8,564 bases of DNA from an uncultured Marvinbryantia sp. (GCA_934373455.1 CAKRON010000104.1:1-8564); one strand, 5' to 3'. Shown: positions 1 to 5,533, counted from the stretch's first letter. The notes: generated from the sequence alone by a model not told the origin. Numbers and translations: made by a program.

Positions 1-983
1 TGTGTGACCTGATCCGGAATGATCTCTTTAGACACAGGAATCAGGTTGTAAGATGTCATTTTCCAACGGCCGTCTTCTTGCTGTGTCATTGAAAGTGATC
101 CGAGATTTCTTCCATATTCACCACAAGATACAATGTATGTGTCACCGTGTTGAATCGGTTCTTTTAGTTCTGTATGGGAATGTCCGCTGATAATCAAATC
201 AAGATCCGGCACTTTTTTTGCAAGAATTTCATCTTCTGAATTATTCTCATCATCCCATGTTCCACCATGTGACACGCAGGCAATCATATCTACGGTTTCA
301 TGTTCCTTAATCTCGTCTACGGTCTGTTTTACTGCTTCTACAGGATCCTTAAATTGTAATTCACAGGTTGGGGCACATTTTAAGGCATCCTTGCCAAATA
401 CACCAATTACAGCAATTTTAATATCGCCTTTTTGAACCACCACATAATCTTTTACACCGTAAGCTTCAAAGGCTGATCGGATCTCTTTTTGTCCATCACT
501 GAATCCGGTTTGTTCCATGCTGTCCCAGTCCACGTTACACACTACAAGACTCGGTACAGTTTCACCGGAATTTATGGCTGCCTTTAACATATTAGCGAGT
601 CCCTTGGACCGGTAATCATATTCATGGTTACCAAAGGTTGTTACGTCATAGCCAAGATACCCGAGCATTCTAAGCTCTGCTGCTTCAGTATCATAAACTG
701 TTTGTATCAATGTGCCCATTGAAAAATCGCCGCCATCCAATATAAGAGTATCTGGATTTTCTTTCTTCTTTTCGTCGATTAGTGTCTTTATTCTTGCAAA
801 TCCACCTACTTCCATCTGCTCTCCATCTATAATGGTTGAAAAGCTGTTCAAATGAGAATGCGTATCATGAGTGAATAACACGTCGATTTGTTTTGCATTC
901 GATTCCGCGTTTGCGTTCCGTGTAAGAGGAAACAACATAACGATCATAAGCATAATGGATAAAATTATTTTTCGTATCTTCAT
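1..983 (-). CDS. Secreted 5'-nucleotidase / calcineurin-like metallophosphatase (C-terminus cut by window edge)
   Basis: This is the N-terminal 327 codons of a UshA/YfkN-type metallophosphatase, a family that hydrolyses nucleotides (5'-nucleotidase, 2',3'-cyclic phosphodiesterase) or related phosphate esters outside the cell. The frame stays open to the left edge. Residues 1-26 form a signal peptide: MKIRK, a hydrophobic core to about residue 18, then a cleavage-like ANA-E. Family metal-binding motifs follow in order: DTHSH (40-44), GGD (84-86), GNHEYDY (118-124), CVSHGG (236-241) and SGHSH (266-270). All ligand residues expected of an active two-metal site are present. The C-terminal 5'-nucleotidase substrate domain would lie off the window. 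The ATG at 983 is chosen because GGAGG sits 6 bases upstream and the signal peptide starts there. It has its own promoter at 1013-1041, and hairpins separate it from the next gene upstream. The exact substrate cannot be told from this part. Confidence 0.9.
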   Translation of the reverse strand, partial: MKIRKIILSIMLMIVMLFPLTRNANAESNAKQIDVLFTHDTHSHLNSFSTIIDGEQMEVGGFARIKTLIDEKKKENPDTLILDGGDFSMGTLIQTVYDTEAAELRMLGYLGYDVTTFGNHEYDYRSKGLANMLKAAINSGETVPSLVVCNVDWDSMEQTGFSDGQKEIRSAFEAYGVKDYVVVQKGDIKIAVIGVFGKDALKCAPTCELQFKDPVEAVKQTVDEIKEHETVDMIACVSHGGTWDDENNSEDEILAKKVPDLDLIISGHSHTELKEPIQHGDTYIVSCGEYGRNLGSLSMTQQEDGRWKMTSYNLIPVSKEIIPDQVT

Positions 984-998
984 AAACACCTCCGTTTT

Positions 999-1020
999 GT
1001 ATACCTGATATGAGTATACC
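999..1020. repeat. Direct repeat of GTATACC over the nucleotidase promoter
   Basis: GTATACC occurs at 999-1005 and again at 1014-1020, 15 bases apart start to start. The core GTATAC is itself a palindrome. One copy overlaps the -10 hexamer and the other lies just past the predicted transcription start. This placement would suit a repressor, but a -10 hexamer is itself TATA-like, so part of the match could be chance. Confidence 0.35.
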
Positions 1021-1041
1021 GAGTTTTGTCTCATTTGTCTA
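1013..1041 (-). promoter_or_regulatory. Sigma-A promoter of the 5'-nucleotidase gene
   Basis: On the minus strand, TAGACA (1036-1041) and TATACT (1013-1018) are separated by exactly 17 bases. That is one mismatch from each consensus hexamer. Transcription would start near 1006, about 20 bases upstream of the ATG and just ahead of the GGAGG. The two GGTATAC copies listed separately overlap this promoter. Confidence 0.65.
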
Positions 1042-1091
1042 TGCAGTCTGCTTCACTTCTCCTTTTACTACTTCATAATCTATAAAATATA

Positions 1092-1118
1092 AAAACCAGC
1101 CTGTATCAGACTGGTTTT
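1092..1118 (-). terminator. Rho-independent terminator after the DUF6465-like gene
   Basis: AAAACCAG and CTGGTTTT pair around an inner CTG-TAT-CAG. This gives a 12-position stem (1092-1103 with 1107-1118) with one mismatch and a 3-base loop. Read on the minus strand the right arm runs into TTTTT and then ATATTTT. It lies about 95 bases past the stop codon at 1214 and upstream of the nucleotidase promoter, so it would insulate the two genes. On the plus strand the T-run is short and no gene ends there. Confidence 0.6.
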
Positions 1119-1153
1119 CAACTACTGGAAATATAGATTGTATTATAATAATT

Positions 1154-1175
1154 CAAGAATGCCTCGGCATTCTTG
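1154..1175. repeat. Perfect 9-bp hairpin CAAGAATGC-CTCG-GCATTCTTG
   Basis: The arms at 1154-1162 and 1167-1175 are perfect inverted repeats around a 4-base loop. On the minus strand the stem is followed by AATTATTATAAT, which is AT-rich but not a T-run, so it is a weak terminator at best. It may act as a 3' stabilising hairpin for the DUF6465-like transcript or belong to a dispersed palindromic repeat. Its left arm with flank (AATTCAAGAATGC) recurs at 3869-3881. Confidence 0.6.
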
Positions 1176-1179
1176 CTGA

Positions 1180-1196
1180 GAGATGCGCGTCATCTC
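1180..1196. repeat. 6-bp hairpin GAGATG-CGCGT-CATCTC
   Basis: GAGATG (1180-1185) and CATCTC (1191-1196) pair around a 5-base GC-rich loop. The hairpin lies directly after the stop codon of the DUF6465-like gene and 4 bases from the next hairpin. The two form a tandem structured 3' end ahead of the likely terminator at 1092-1118. Confidence 0.5.
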
Positions 1197-1213
1197 ACAT
1201 CTGATATAAAAAA

Positions 1214-1600
1214 TTATCCGATACGGACAAAATCTACTTTATAATCATCGCTTCCTTTTCCGTCTACTGTATAATATGCAGCCATCTGGACAACACTCAG
1301 ATATATACAGATGGTTCCGTGCAGCCCTTTATCAGCGGCATCTTTTCTGACTGCTTTTTTTATGTCATCCATAGAAAGATTCAGCCCGGATACTTCAAGA
1401 GTAATGGTGGAAACTCTGTTACCGGCATCCTTTGCAGCTTTTGCCATTGTTTTTACGGTATCCTCTGCTTTGTCAGCGGCATCTTTGACAGTTTCCCTTG
1501 CCTTTTCGACAATTGGTGTATTCATTACTTCTTTCGCATTATTCTTTACTTCCTGAACGGTAGCTTTTGCGATTTTGCTTACTGACTGTTTTTTTCTCAT
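1214..1600 (-). CDS. Small Lys/Ala-rich protein with DUF6465-like C-terminal domain
   Basis: The product has 128 residues and its function is unknown. Residues about 1-63 are rich in Lys, Ala, Glu and Asp with almost no hydrophobic stretch, and read as a long amphipathic or LEA/phasin-like helix (for example DAADKAEDTVK). Residues about 64-128 look like a compact alpha/beta domain: TITLEVSGLNLSMDDIKKAV, then an AAYYTVDG segment at 107-114. This order resembles DUF6465 proteins of Lachnospiraceae as I remember them, which pair a Lys/Ala-rich head with a domain containing a YYVVNG-like strand. There is no signal peptide or membrane segment, so it is probably cytoplasmic. I chose the ATG at 1600 because GGGAGG lies 9 bases upstream. 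The same frame opens at 1690, but the added 30 codons lack a good ribosome site and overlap the predicted promoter. It is divergent from the AraC-type regulator. Confidence 0.75.
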   Translation of the reverse strand: MRKKQSVSKIAKATVQEVKNNAKEVMNTPIVEKARETVKDAADKAEDTVKTMAKAAKDAGNRVSTITLEVSGLNLSMDDIKKAVRKDAADKGLHGTICIYLSVVQMAAYYTVDGKGSDDYKVDFVRIG

Positions 1601-1626
1601 AATTATTGTTCCTCCCTTTTTCTTAT

Positions 1627-1635
1627 AGCATAACA
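1627..1635 (-). promoter_or_regulatory. Extended -10 promoter of the DUF6465-like gene
   Basis: On the minus strand TG-T-TATGCT (1635-1627) forms an extended -10 element about 27 bases upstream of the ATG at 1600. No convincing -35 hexamer stands at the right distance. Transcription starting near 1620 would leave a short leader carrying the GGGAGG site, which supports the start at 1600 over the one at 1690. Confidence 0.4.
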
Positions 1636-1690
1636 CAAGAAATGCATTCAAGGAAGTCTTGTTTTCCCTTTTCGTCTCTTGTTTTGACAT

Positions 1691-1719
1691 TTGAATTATT
1701 CCTGAAAAGGATGTATCAT
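1691..1719 (+). promoter_or_regulatory. Sigma-A promoter of the AraC-type regulator gene
   Basis: TTGAAT (1691-1696) and TATCAT (1714-1719) are separated by 17 bases, four and five of six matches to consensus. The predicted start of transcription near 1726 leaves a leader of about 70 bases that holds the inverted repeat at 1728-1764. A TTGACA at 1684-1689 is a better -35 hexamer but lies 24 bases from this -10. Confidence 0.5.
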
Positions 1720-1727
1720 AGATTACA

Positions 1728-1764
1728 AAGATGCGTGATAAAAGAATGATTTAACGCACATCTT
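1728..1764. repeat. Inverted repeat in the leader of the AraC-type gene
   Basis: AAGATG-CGT (1728-1736) pairs with ACG-CA-CATCTT (1754-1764), giving 9 base pairs with a 2-base bulge and a 17-base AT-rich loop. It lies between the predicted promoter and the ribosome binding site. It is not followed by a T-run, so it is not a normal terminator. It could be an operator for autoregulation or an RNA hairpin affecting translation. Confidence 0.4.
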
Positions 1765-1794
1765 AAAACAAGAATGTATGATAAGGAGCCTGTT

Positions 1795-2649
1795 ATGTAT
1801 ACAAACTCAGCCTACTGGAATCAGTCCAAAACGGATTTTCATGATCAGACACATCCGCTTTTCATTGAAAGCTGTGGTATCTATCGTCTGTATACTTTGG
1901 ATAAACGTCCGACAAATCGACCAAATGGCAGACTGGATTATCAGCTTCTCTATGTAGCGGCCGGAAAAGCTTATTTTTCTATTAATGGAAAAGAACAGAT
2001 CGTTGATGCCGGAAATATGGTTATCTATCGTCCAAAAGAACCGCAAATGTATTATTATAATGCAAGTGATCAGCCGGAAGTCTGTTGGATTCATTTTACA
2101 GGAAACGATGTAGAGAATATCTTAAATCGGTATGGGATAAGTCCGGATACTCATATATTTTATACCGGTACTTCCATGGAATATAAAAATTTGTTTCAAT
2201 CTATCATACAGGAACTTCAGCTTACAAAAGAAGATTACGAAGAAATGCTGGTGCATTATTTCATGGAACTTCTGATTCGAATTCATCGCATGTCGTTTGT
2301 AAAGCCTCACAAAAAAAGCCTGCAGATTTTCCGAGATATGGATGATGCAGTGGAATATTTTCGCCAGCATTACAGTGAACCACTCAGTATCGAAGATTAT
2401 GCTGCCACACACAATATCAATACTGGTGGTTTTATAAAGAATTTCAAATCATATACAGGAACTACTCCGGCACAGTTTATCCAATCGGTACGAATGATGA
2501 ATGCCCGGATGATGCTGGAAACCACCGACAATAATATTTCAGAAATTGCAGATCTGGTCGGATATGATGATCCGCTGTATTTCAGCCGTCTTTTCCGGAA
2601 ACAATTCGGATGTTCTCCTTCTCAGTTCCGTAAGCGTGAAATGAGCTGA
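1795..2649 (+). CDS. AraC-family transcriptional regulator
   Basis: This is a 284-residue DNA-binding regulator with the usual size and layout of AraC/XylS proteins that sense sugars or other small metabolites. Residues about 33-98 form the N-terminal cupin-like sensor domain, including LLYVAAGKAYFSINGKEQ and a VIYRPKEPQ segment that usually lines the ligand pocket. Residues about 183-280 carry two helix-turn-helix units: SIEDYAATHNINTGGFIK (from about 198) and NISEIADLVGYDDPLYFSRL (from about 247). The second includes the family signature GY-DPLYFSRLFRKQFG-SPSQFR. I chose the ATG at 1795 because AAGGAG (1783-1788) lies 6 bases upstream. The in-frame ATG at 1774 has no such site and would place the Shine-Dalgarno inside the gene. 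The ligand is unknown. Likely targets are neighbours such as the divergent DUF6465-like gene, but nothing here proves it. Confidence 0.93.
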   Translation: MYTNSAYWNQSKTDFHDQTHPLFIESCGIYRLYTLDKRPTNRPNGRLDYQLLYVAAGKAYFSINGKEQIVDAGNMVIYRPKEPQMYYYNASDQPEVCWIHFTGNDVENILNRYGISPDTHIFYTGTSMEYKNLFQSIIQELQLTKEDYEEMLVHYFMELLIRIHRMSFVKPHKKSLQIFRDMDDAVEYFRQHYSEPLSIEDYAATHNINTGGFIKNFKSYTGTTPAQFIQSVRMMNARMMLETTDNNISEIADLVGYDDPLYFSRLFRKQFGCSPSQFRKREMS

Positions 2650-2658
2650 TAACAAAGA

Positions 2659-2702
2659 ACCGCGTTCAAAAATGATGAGTCACTTCTGAACGCGGTATTT
2701 TA
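2659..2702 (+). terminator. Terminator between the AraC-type gene and galE
   Basis: ACCGCGTTCA (2659-2668) pairs perfectly with TGAACGCGGT (2687-2696) around an 18-base loop, and is followed by ATTTTAT. The GC-rich 10-bp stem lies 10 bases past the AraC-type stop codon. It probably serves the plus strand best, since the minus-strand tail is TCTTTGTT, but may work in both directions between these convergent genes. Confidence 0.8.
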
Positions 2703-2743
2703 TCTCAGTCGAAAAGACTCCCATCTCTTCAGATGGTGAATCA

Positions 2744-3760
2744 TTAATCGTCGTATCCGTTCGGATTGTTGGACTGCCATCTCCAGCTGTCTTCACACAT
2801 TTCACGAATACCATATTCAGCTTTCCAGCCTAATTCTCTTTCAGCTTTGGATGCATCAGAATAGCAGGTTGCAATATCGCCAGGTCTTCTTGCTTTGATT
2901 ACATAAGGAATCTTTACACCTGTAGCATCTTCAAAGTTCTTTACAATATCCAGAACACTGTAGCCCTTACCTGTGCCCAGGTTATAGATATTCAGACCCT
3001 GATGACCTTCCAGCTTCTTCAGTGCCATTACGTGACCTTTTGCCAGGTCAACTACATGGATATAATCTCTGACGCCGGTTCCATCCGGAGTATCATAATC
3101 ATTGCCAAATACACCAAGTTCTTTTAATTTACCAACTGCTACCTGAGTAATATATGGCATCAGGTTATTTGGAATACCATTCGGATTTTCTCCCATAGTT
3201 CCGCTCTTATGAGCTCCAATTGGGTTAAAGTATCTTAATAATACAACATTCCATTCAGGATCAGCTTTCTGAATATCTGTCAGAATCTGTTCCAGCATAG
3301 ATTTTGTCCAGCCATATGGATTGGTACACTGTCCTTTTGGGCATTCTTCAGTAATCGGAATGATTGCCGGATCGCCATATACTGTTGCAGAAGATGAGAA
3401 AATAATATTTTTAACACCGTGTTTTCTCATTACATCCACTAAAGTCAGAGTTCCGGCAATGTTATTTTCATAATATTCCCATGGTTTGGCAACAGATTCG
3501 CCAACTGCTTTTAATCCTGCAAAATGAATACAGGAATCAATCTTTTCTTTATCAAAAATTTCGTTTAATGCTTCTCTGTCCAGGATATCTGCTTTATAAA
3601 AAGTAACCGGCTTTCCTGTGATTGCACGCACTCTGTCCAGTGATTTTTCACTTGCATTACTTAAATTATCTACTACAACTACATCATAGCCTGCGTTCTG
3701 AAGTTCTACTACTGTGTGGCTTCCAATATAGCCTGCGCCACCTGTTACTAAAATTGCCAT
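2744..3760 (-). CDS. galE: UDP-glucose 4-epimerase
   Basis: The product interconverts UDP-galactose and UDP-glucose, the last step of the Leloir galactose pathway and the source of UDP-galactose for surface glycans. It is a cytoplasmic, NAD-dependent short-chain dehydrogenase-type (extended SDR) enzyme. At 338 residues it matches E. coli GalE in length and numbering. The NAD-binding GGAGYIG lies at 7-13, D31 follows the second strand, and the catalytic triad falls at S124 (FSSSATVYG), Y149 and K153 (YGWTK), the same positions as in E. coli. Later family segments include [22 protein letters not shown] and the C-terminal ELGWKAEYG. The ATG at 3760 follows AAAGGAGG with good spacing. It is a lone gene, not next to galK or galT, and is divergent from the aldo/keto reductase. 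Its promoter is unclear; the best minus-strand -10 is TATGAT at 3796-3801 without a good -35. Confidence 0.98.
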   Translation of the reverse strand: MAILVTGGAGYIGSHTVVELQNAGYDVVVVDNLSNASEKSLDRVRAITGKPVTFYKADILDREALNEIFDKEKIDSCIHFAGLKAVGESVAKPWEYYENNIAGTLTLVDVMRKHGVKNIIFSSSATVYGDPAIIPITEECPKGQCTNPYGWTKSMLEQILTDIQKADPEWNVVLLRYFNPIGAHKSGTMGENPNGIPNNLMPYITQVAVGKLKELGVFGNDYDTPDGTGVRDYIHVVDLAKGHVMALKKLEGHQGLNIYNLGTGKGYSVLDIVKNFEDATGVKIPYVIKARRPGDIATCYSDASKAERELGWKAEYGIREMCEDSWRWQSNNPNGYDD

Positions 3761-3868
3761 TGTCGGTTCCTCCTTTATCTCTTTGCCCTCATTTAATCAT
3801 AAAAGCATACAAATGTACATAAACAGAATAACACAAAACATGGACAAAATGCGATAATATTTTATAAA

Positions 3869-3881
3869 AATTCAAGAATGC
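3869..3881. repeat. Second copy of AATTCAAGAATGC
   Basis: This 13-base word is identical to 1150-1162, where it forms the left arm and flank of a perfect hairpin. Here the opposite arm is degraded: only GCAT at 3892-3895 could still pair. It lies in the galE/aldo-keto reductase spacer. It may be a remnant of a dispersed palindromic repeat. Confidence 0.4.
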
Positions 3882-3894
3882 TTCTGCTGTTGCA

Positions 3895-3916
3895 TAGGAC
3901 TCGTAAACAAGTCCTA
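3895..3916. repeat. Inverted repeat TAGGACT-N8-AGTCCTA upstream of the aldo/keto reductase
   Basis: TAGGACT (3895-3901) and AGTCCTA (3910-3916) are perfect inverted repeats 8 bases apart. The repeat ends 7 bases before the -10 hexamer at 3924, so it covers the -35 region of the predicted promoter. This is a natural place for a regulator operator. As it lies upstream of the predicted start of transcription, it is less likely to be an RNA hairpin. Confidence 0.5.
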
Positions 3917-3920
3917 AATG

Positions 3921-3929
3921 TGATATGAT
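3921..3929 (+). promoter_or_regulatory. Extended -10 promoter of the aldo/keto reductase gene
   Basis: TG-A-TATGAT (3921-3929) matches the extended -10 form, which can work without a -35 hexamer; none is visible at 3901-3906. Transcription would start near 3936, leaving a leader of about 33 bases with AGGAGG at 3955-3960. Confidence 0.5.
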
Positions 3930-3968
3930 ATAAGAAAACAAAATCATCTATGACAGGAGGAAGTTATT

Positions 3969-4961
3969 ATGTATGCTGCATCTGAAAATCGCTATCAGAC
4001 CATGCAATACAATCGCTGTGGAAAAAGTGGTCTGCTGCTTTCGAAAGTATCTCTTGGTCTATGGCACAATTTTGGCGATACTGCAGATTACGCCAATATG
4101 AAACAGCTTTGTTTTACCGCTTTTGATCACGGCATTACACATTTTGACCTGGCGAATAATTATGGTCCTGCGCCTGGCAGTGCGGAGATTCATTTTGGAA
4201 GAATTCTAAAGGAAGAATTAAGTAGTTATCGGGATGAAATGATTATCTCTACTAAAGCTGGTTACGATATGTGGGAAGGACCTTATGGAAACTGGGGCAG
4301 CAGAAAGTATCTTCTTGCCAGTTTGGATCAAAGCCTGAAGCGTATTGGGTTGGAATACGTGGATATTTTTTATCATCACCGTATGGATCCGGAAACCCCT
4401 TTAGAAGAAACTATGGGTGCTCTGGCATCTGCTGTTCAAAGCGGAAAGACGCTCTACGTTGGACTTTCCAATTATGATGGTCCTACTTTACAGAAAGCTT
4501 CTAAAATTTTGGACGAACTTCATTGTCCATTTGTTATAAATCAGAATCGTTATTCTATTTTTGATCGTGGTGTTGAACAGAATGGTTTAAAAGAGATGAC
4601 AGAAAAACTTGGAAAAGGTCTGATCACTTTCAGTCCTCTTGCACAGGGTCAGCTGACTGACCGCTATTTAAATGGTATTCCGGAAGACAGCCGAATCCGT
4701 ACAGATGGTCGTTTTCTGAAAGCCAGTACATTAACGGATGCACGACTTGCACAGATTCGTGCTTTAAACGATATGGCAGGAAAACGTGGAGAAAAGCTTT
4801 CGGAAATGGCACTTGGATGGCTTCTTTCCCATAAAGAAGTTACCAGTGTATTGATCGGTGCTTCAAAACCATCTCAGATTTTAGATAATATCAGGGCGAT
4901 TGAATGTGCACCATTTTCGAAAGAAGAATTAAAAGCAATTGATACTATTTCACAGGAATAA
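3969..4961 (+). CDS. Aldo/keto reductase, YghZ/Gpr (L-glyceraldehyde 3-phosphate reductase) type
   Basis: This 330-residue cytoplasmic oxidoreductase is NADPH-dependent by family. It closely resembles E. coli YghZ (Gpr, AKR14), which reduces L-glyceraldehyde 3-phosphate and detoxifies methylglyoxal-type aldehydes. Shared stretches include LGLWHNFG, GITHFDLANNYGP-PGSAE, ISTKAGYDMW-GPYG, SRKYLLASLDQSLKR-GLEYVDIFY and YLNGIPEDSR. The catalytic tetrad is complete: D60, Y65, K96 and H137. The cofactor loop near the C-terminus reads SVLIGASKPSQI. It is about 16 residues shorter than E. coli YghZ, with the missing part at the variable C-terminal tail. The ATG at 3969 follows AGGAGG by 8 bases. It is a single gene, divergent from galE and closed by a terminator. 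The inverted repeat at 3895-3916 suggests specific regulation. Related KCNAB-type reductases share the fold, so the true substrate is not certain. Confidence 0.92.
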   Translation: MYAASENRYQTMQYNRCGKSGLLLSKVSLGLWHNFGDTADYANMKQLCFTAFDHGITHFDLANNYGPAPGSAEIHFGRILKEELSSYRDEMIISTKAGYDMWEGPYGNWGSRKYLLASLDQSLKRIGLEYVDIFYHHRMDPETPLEETMGALASAVQSGKTLYVGLSNYDGPTLQKASKILDELHCPFVINQNRYSIFDRGVEQNGLKEMTEKLGKGLITFSPLAQGQLTDRYLNGIPEDSRIRTDGRFLKASTLTDARLAQIRALNDMAGKRGEKLSEMALGWLLSHKEVTSVLIGASKPSQILDNIRAIECAPFSKEELKAIDTISQE

Positions 4962-4973
4962 AGGATGAAAATG

Positions 4974-5018
4974 AAAGGATTACCGCGATGATCTTTGCAT
5001 CACTGTGGTAATCCTTTT
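4974..5018. terminator. Bidirectional terminator between the aldo/keto reductase and LysM genes
   Basis: AAAGGATTACC (4974-4984) pairs perfectly with GGTAATCCTTT (5007-5017), and inner GATG/CATC can extend the stem. TTTT ends the plus-strand arm and CTTTCATTTTC ends the minus-strand arm. It lies 12 bases past one stop codon and 9 bases past the other, so these convergent genes share it. Confidence 0.85.
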
Positions 5019-5026
5019 AGAATGCC

Positions 5027-5356
5027 TTACTTCATCTCTTCAGAATAATATGGTATCAAAATTCGCTGCCCATATTTCACATCACATCCAATGTTATTAA
5101 GCTGCTGAATCTCTTTTACGTAAGACTTTCTGGATACATATTCTTCTGTAATATAACGATCTGCAATACTCCAAAGAGTATCACCCCTGTCTACGCGTAC
5201 TTCCGTATAATATTTATAAGTCACTGGTCTTTCAGCGACAGCTTGAAAATTACAGAAAAATATGACCAGTAAAAAAGAAACAGTCAAAATCGTCATGCAT
5301 ATAGATATTCGTCTGTTTCTTTTTACTTGCTTTCTTCTTAATGTTCGTTTACTCAT
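5027..5356 (-). CDS. Membrane-anchored LysM protein, YneA-like SOS cell-division inhibitor
   Basis: The 109-residue product has a basic head (residues 1-16, rich in Lys and Arg), one membrane segment (about 17-37) and an outside LysM domain (about 50-104) with GDTLWSIADRY at 58-68, LNN at 86-88 and GQRILIPYY at 96-104. LysM domains bind peptidoglycan. Size and order match Bacillus YneA, which is induced after DNA damage and delays septum formation until its removal by proteases. The basic head before the membrane helix puts the LysM domain outside. The promoter carries three LexA-type boxes, independent support for an SOS role. In many Firmicutes yneA is divergent from lexA; lexA is not within this window. 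The ATG at 5356 follows GGGGG by about 8 bases. A generic LysM spore or wall protein is the alternative, but would not explain the operators. Confidence 0.85.
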   Translation of the reverse strand: MSKRTLRRKQVKRNRRISICMTILTVSFLLVIFFCNFQAVAERPVTYKYYTEVRVDRGDTLWSIADRYITEEYVSRKSYVKEIQQLNNIGCDVKYGQRILIPYYSEEMK

Positions 5357-5381
5357 CGTTCATCCCCCGTTCAATTAAAAG

Positions 5382-5402
5382 CATGGTCTTCTAGACACCA
5401 TG
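5382..5402. repeat. Hairpin in the leader of the LysM gene
   Basis: CATGGT (5382-5387) and ACCATG (5397-5402) are perfect inverted repeats 9 bases apart. They lie in the transcribed leader, between the predicted start of transcription near 5422 and the ribosome binding site. No T-run follows. It may stabilise the RNA or tune translation. Confidence 0.35.
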
Positions 5403-5406
5403 ATGC

Positions 5407-5418
5407 AAACATTTGTTC
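5407..5418. promoter_or_regulatory. LexA-type SOS box A, just past the transcription start
   Basis: Read on the minus strand the site is GAAC-AAAT-GTTT, fitting the Firmicutes SOS box GAAC-N4-GTTY. It starts about 4 bases downstream of the predicted start of transcription, where a bound repressor would block RNA polymerase. Confidence 0.7.
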
Positions 5419-5428
5419 TATACATTGC

Positions 5429-5457
5429 ATTATAGAGCATGAACATATGTTTGTCAA
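5429..5457 (-). promoter_or_regulatory. Perfect-consensus sigma-A promoter of the LysM gene
   Basis: On the minus strand TTGACA (5452-5457) and TATAAT (5429-5434) are separated by exactly 17 bases, a full match to both consensus hexamers with ideal spacing. Such a strong promoter would need firm repression. SOS box B fills most of its spacer. The predicted start of transcription is near 5422, about 65 bases upstream of the ATG. Confidence 0.9.
5441..5452. promoter_or_regulatory. LexA-type SOS box B, between -35 and -10
   Basis: GAAC-ATAT-GTTT fits GAAC-N4-GTTY and matches the most common Clostridia/Bacilli core, GAACATATGTT. It lies in the promoter spacer and shares one base with the -35 hexamer, so LexA and RNA polymerase could not bind together. 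Confidence 0.85.
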
Positions 5458-5466
5458 TCTTTTTTC

Positions 5467-5478
5467 GAACGTTTGTTC
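5467..5478. promoter_or_regulatory. LexA-type SOS box C, upstream of -35
   Basis: GAAC-GTTT-GTTC is a perfect GAAC-N4-GTTC site and is preceded by C, as in the Bacillus consensus. Its centre lies 26 bases from that of box B; box A lies 34 bases beyond. A further half-site GAACAA at 5489-5494 forms an inverted pair with TTGTTC at 5473-5478. Confidence 0.75.
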
Positions 5479-5533
5479 ATATTTATTCGAACAAGAGATG
5501 TATTCGATTTTTTCTGGTTTTACGAGTGTCGTT

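Noticed and set aside
1144..1149. TATAAT on the plus strand as a promoter
   Set aside because: No -35 hexamer stands upstream and the region is simply AT-rich beside a hairpin. No plus-strand gene follows.
1311..1585. Open frames on the plus strand opposite the DUF6465-like gene
   Set aside because: Codon use is unlike the neighbours, there is no ribosome site, and the opposite strand holds the convincing gene.
1601..1690. Upstream start giving a 158-residue form of the DUF6465-like protein
   Set aside because: The ATG at 1690 lacks a good ribosome site, and the added stretch holds an extended -10 promoter. GGGAGG before the ATG at 1600 decides the start.
1774..1794. ATG at 1774 as start of the AraC-type gene
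   Set aside because: There is no Shine-Dalgarno before it, whereas AAGGAG at 1783-1788 is well placed for the ATG at 1795.
5375..5404. Short leader peptide of 8 codons upstream of the LysM gene (minus strand ATG at about 5401)
   Set aside because: It has no ribosome binding site and the ATG falls inside the leader hairpin.
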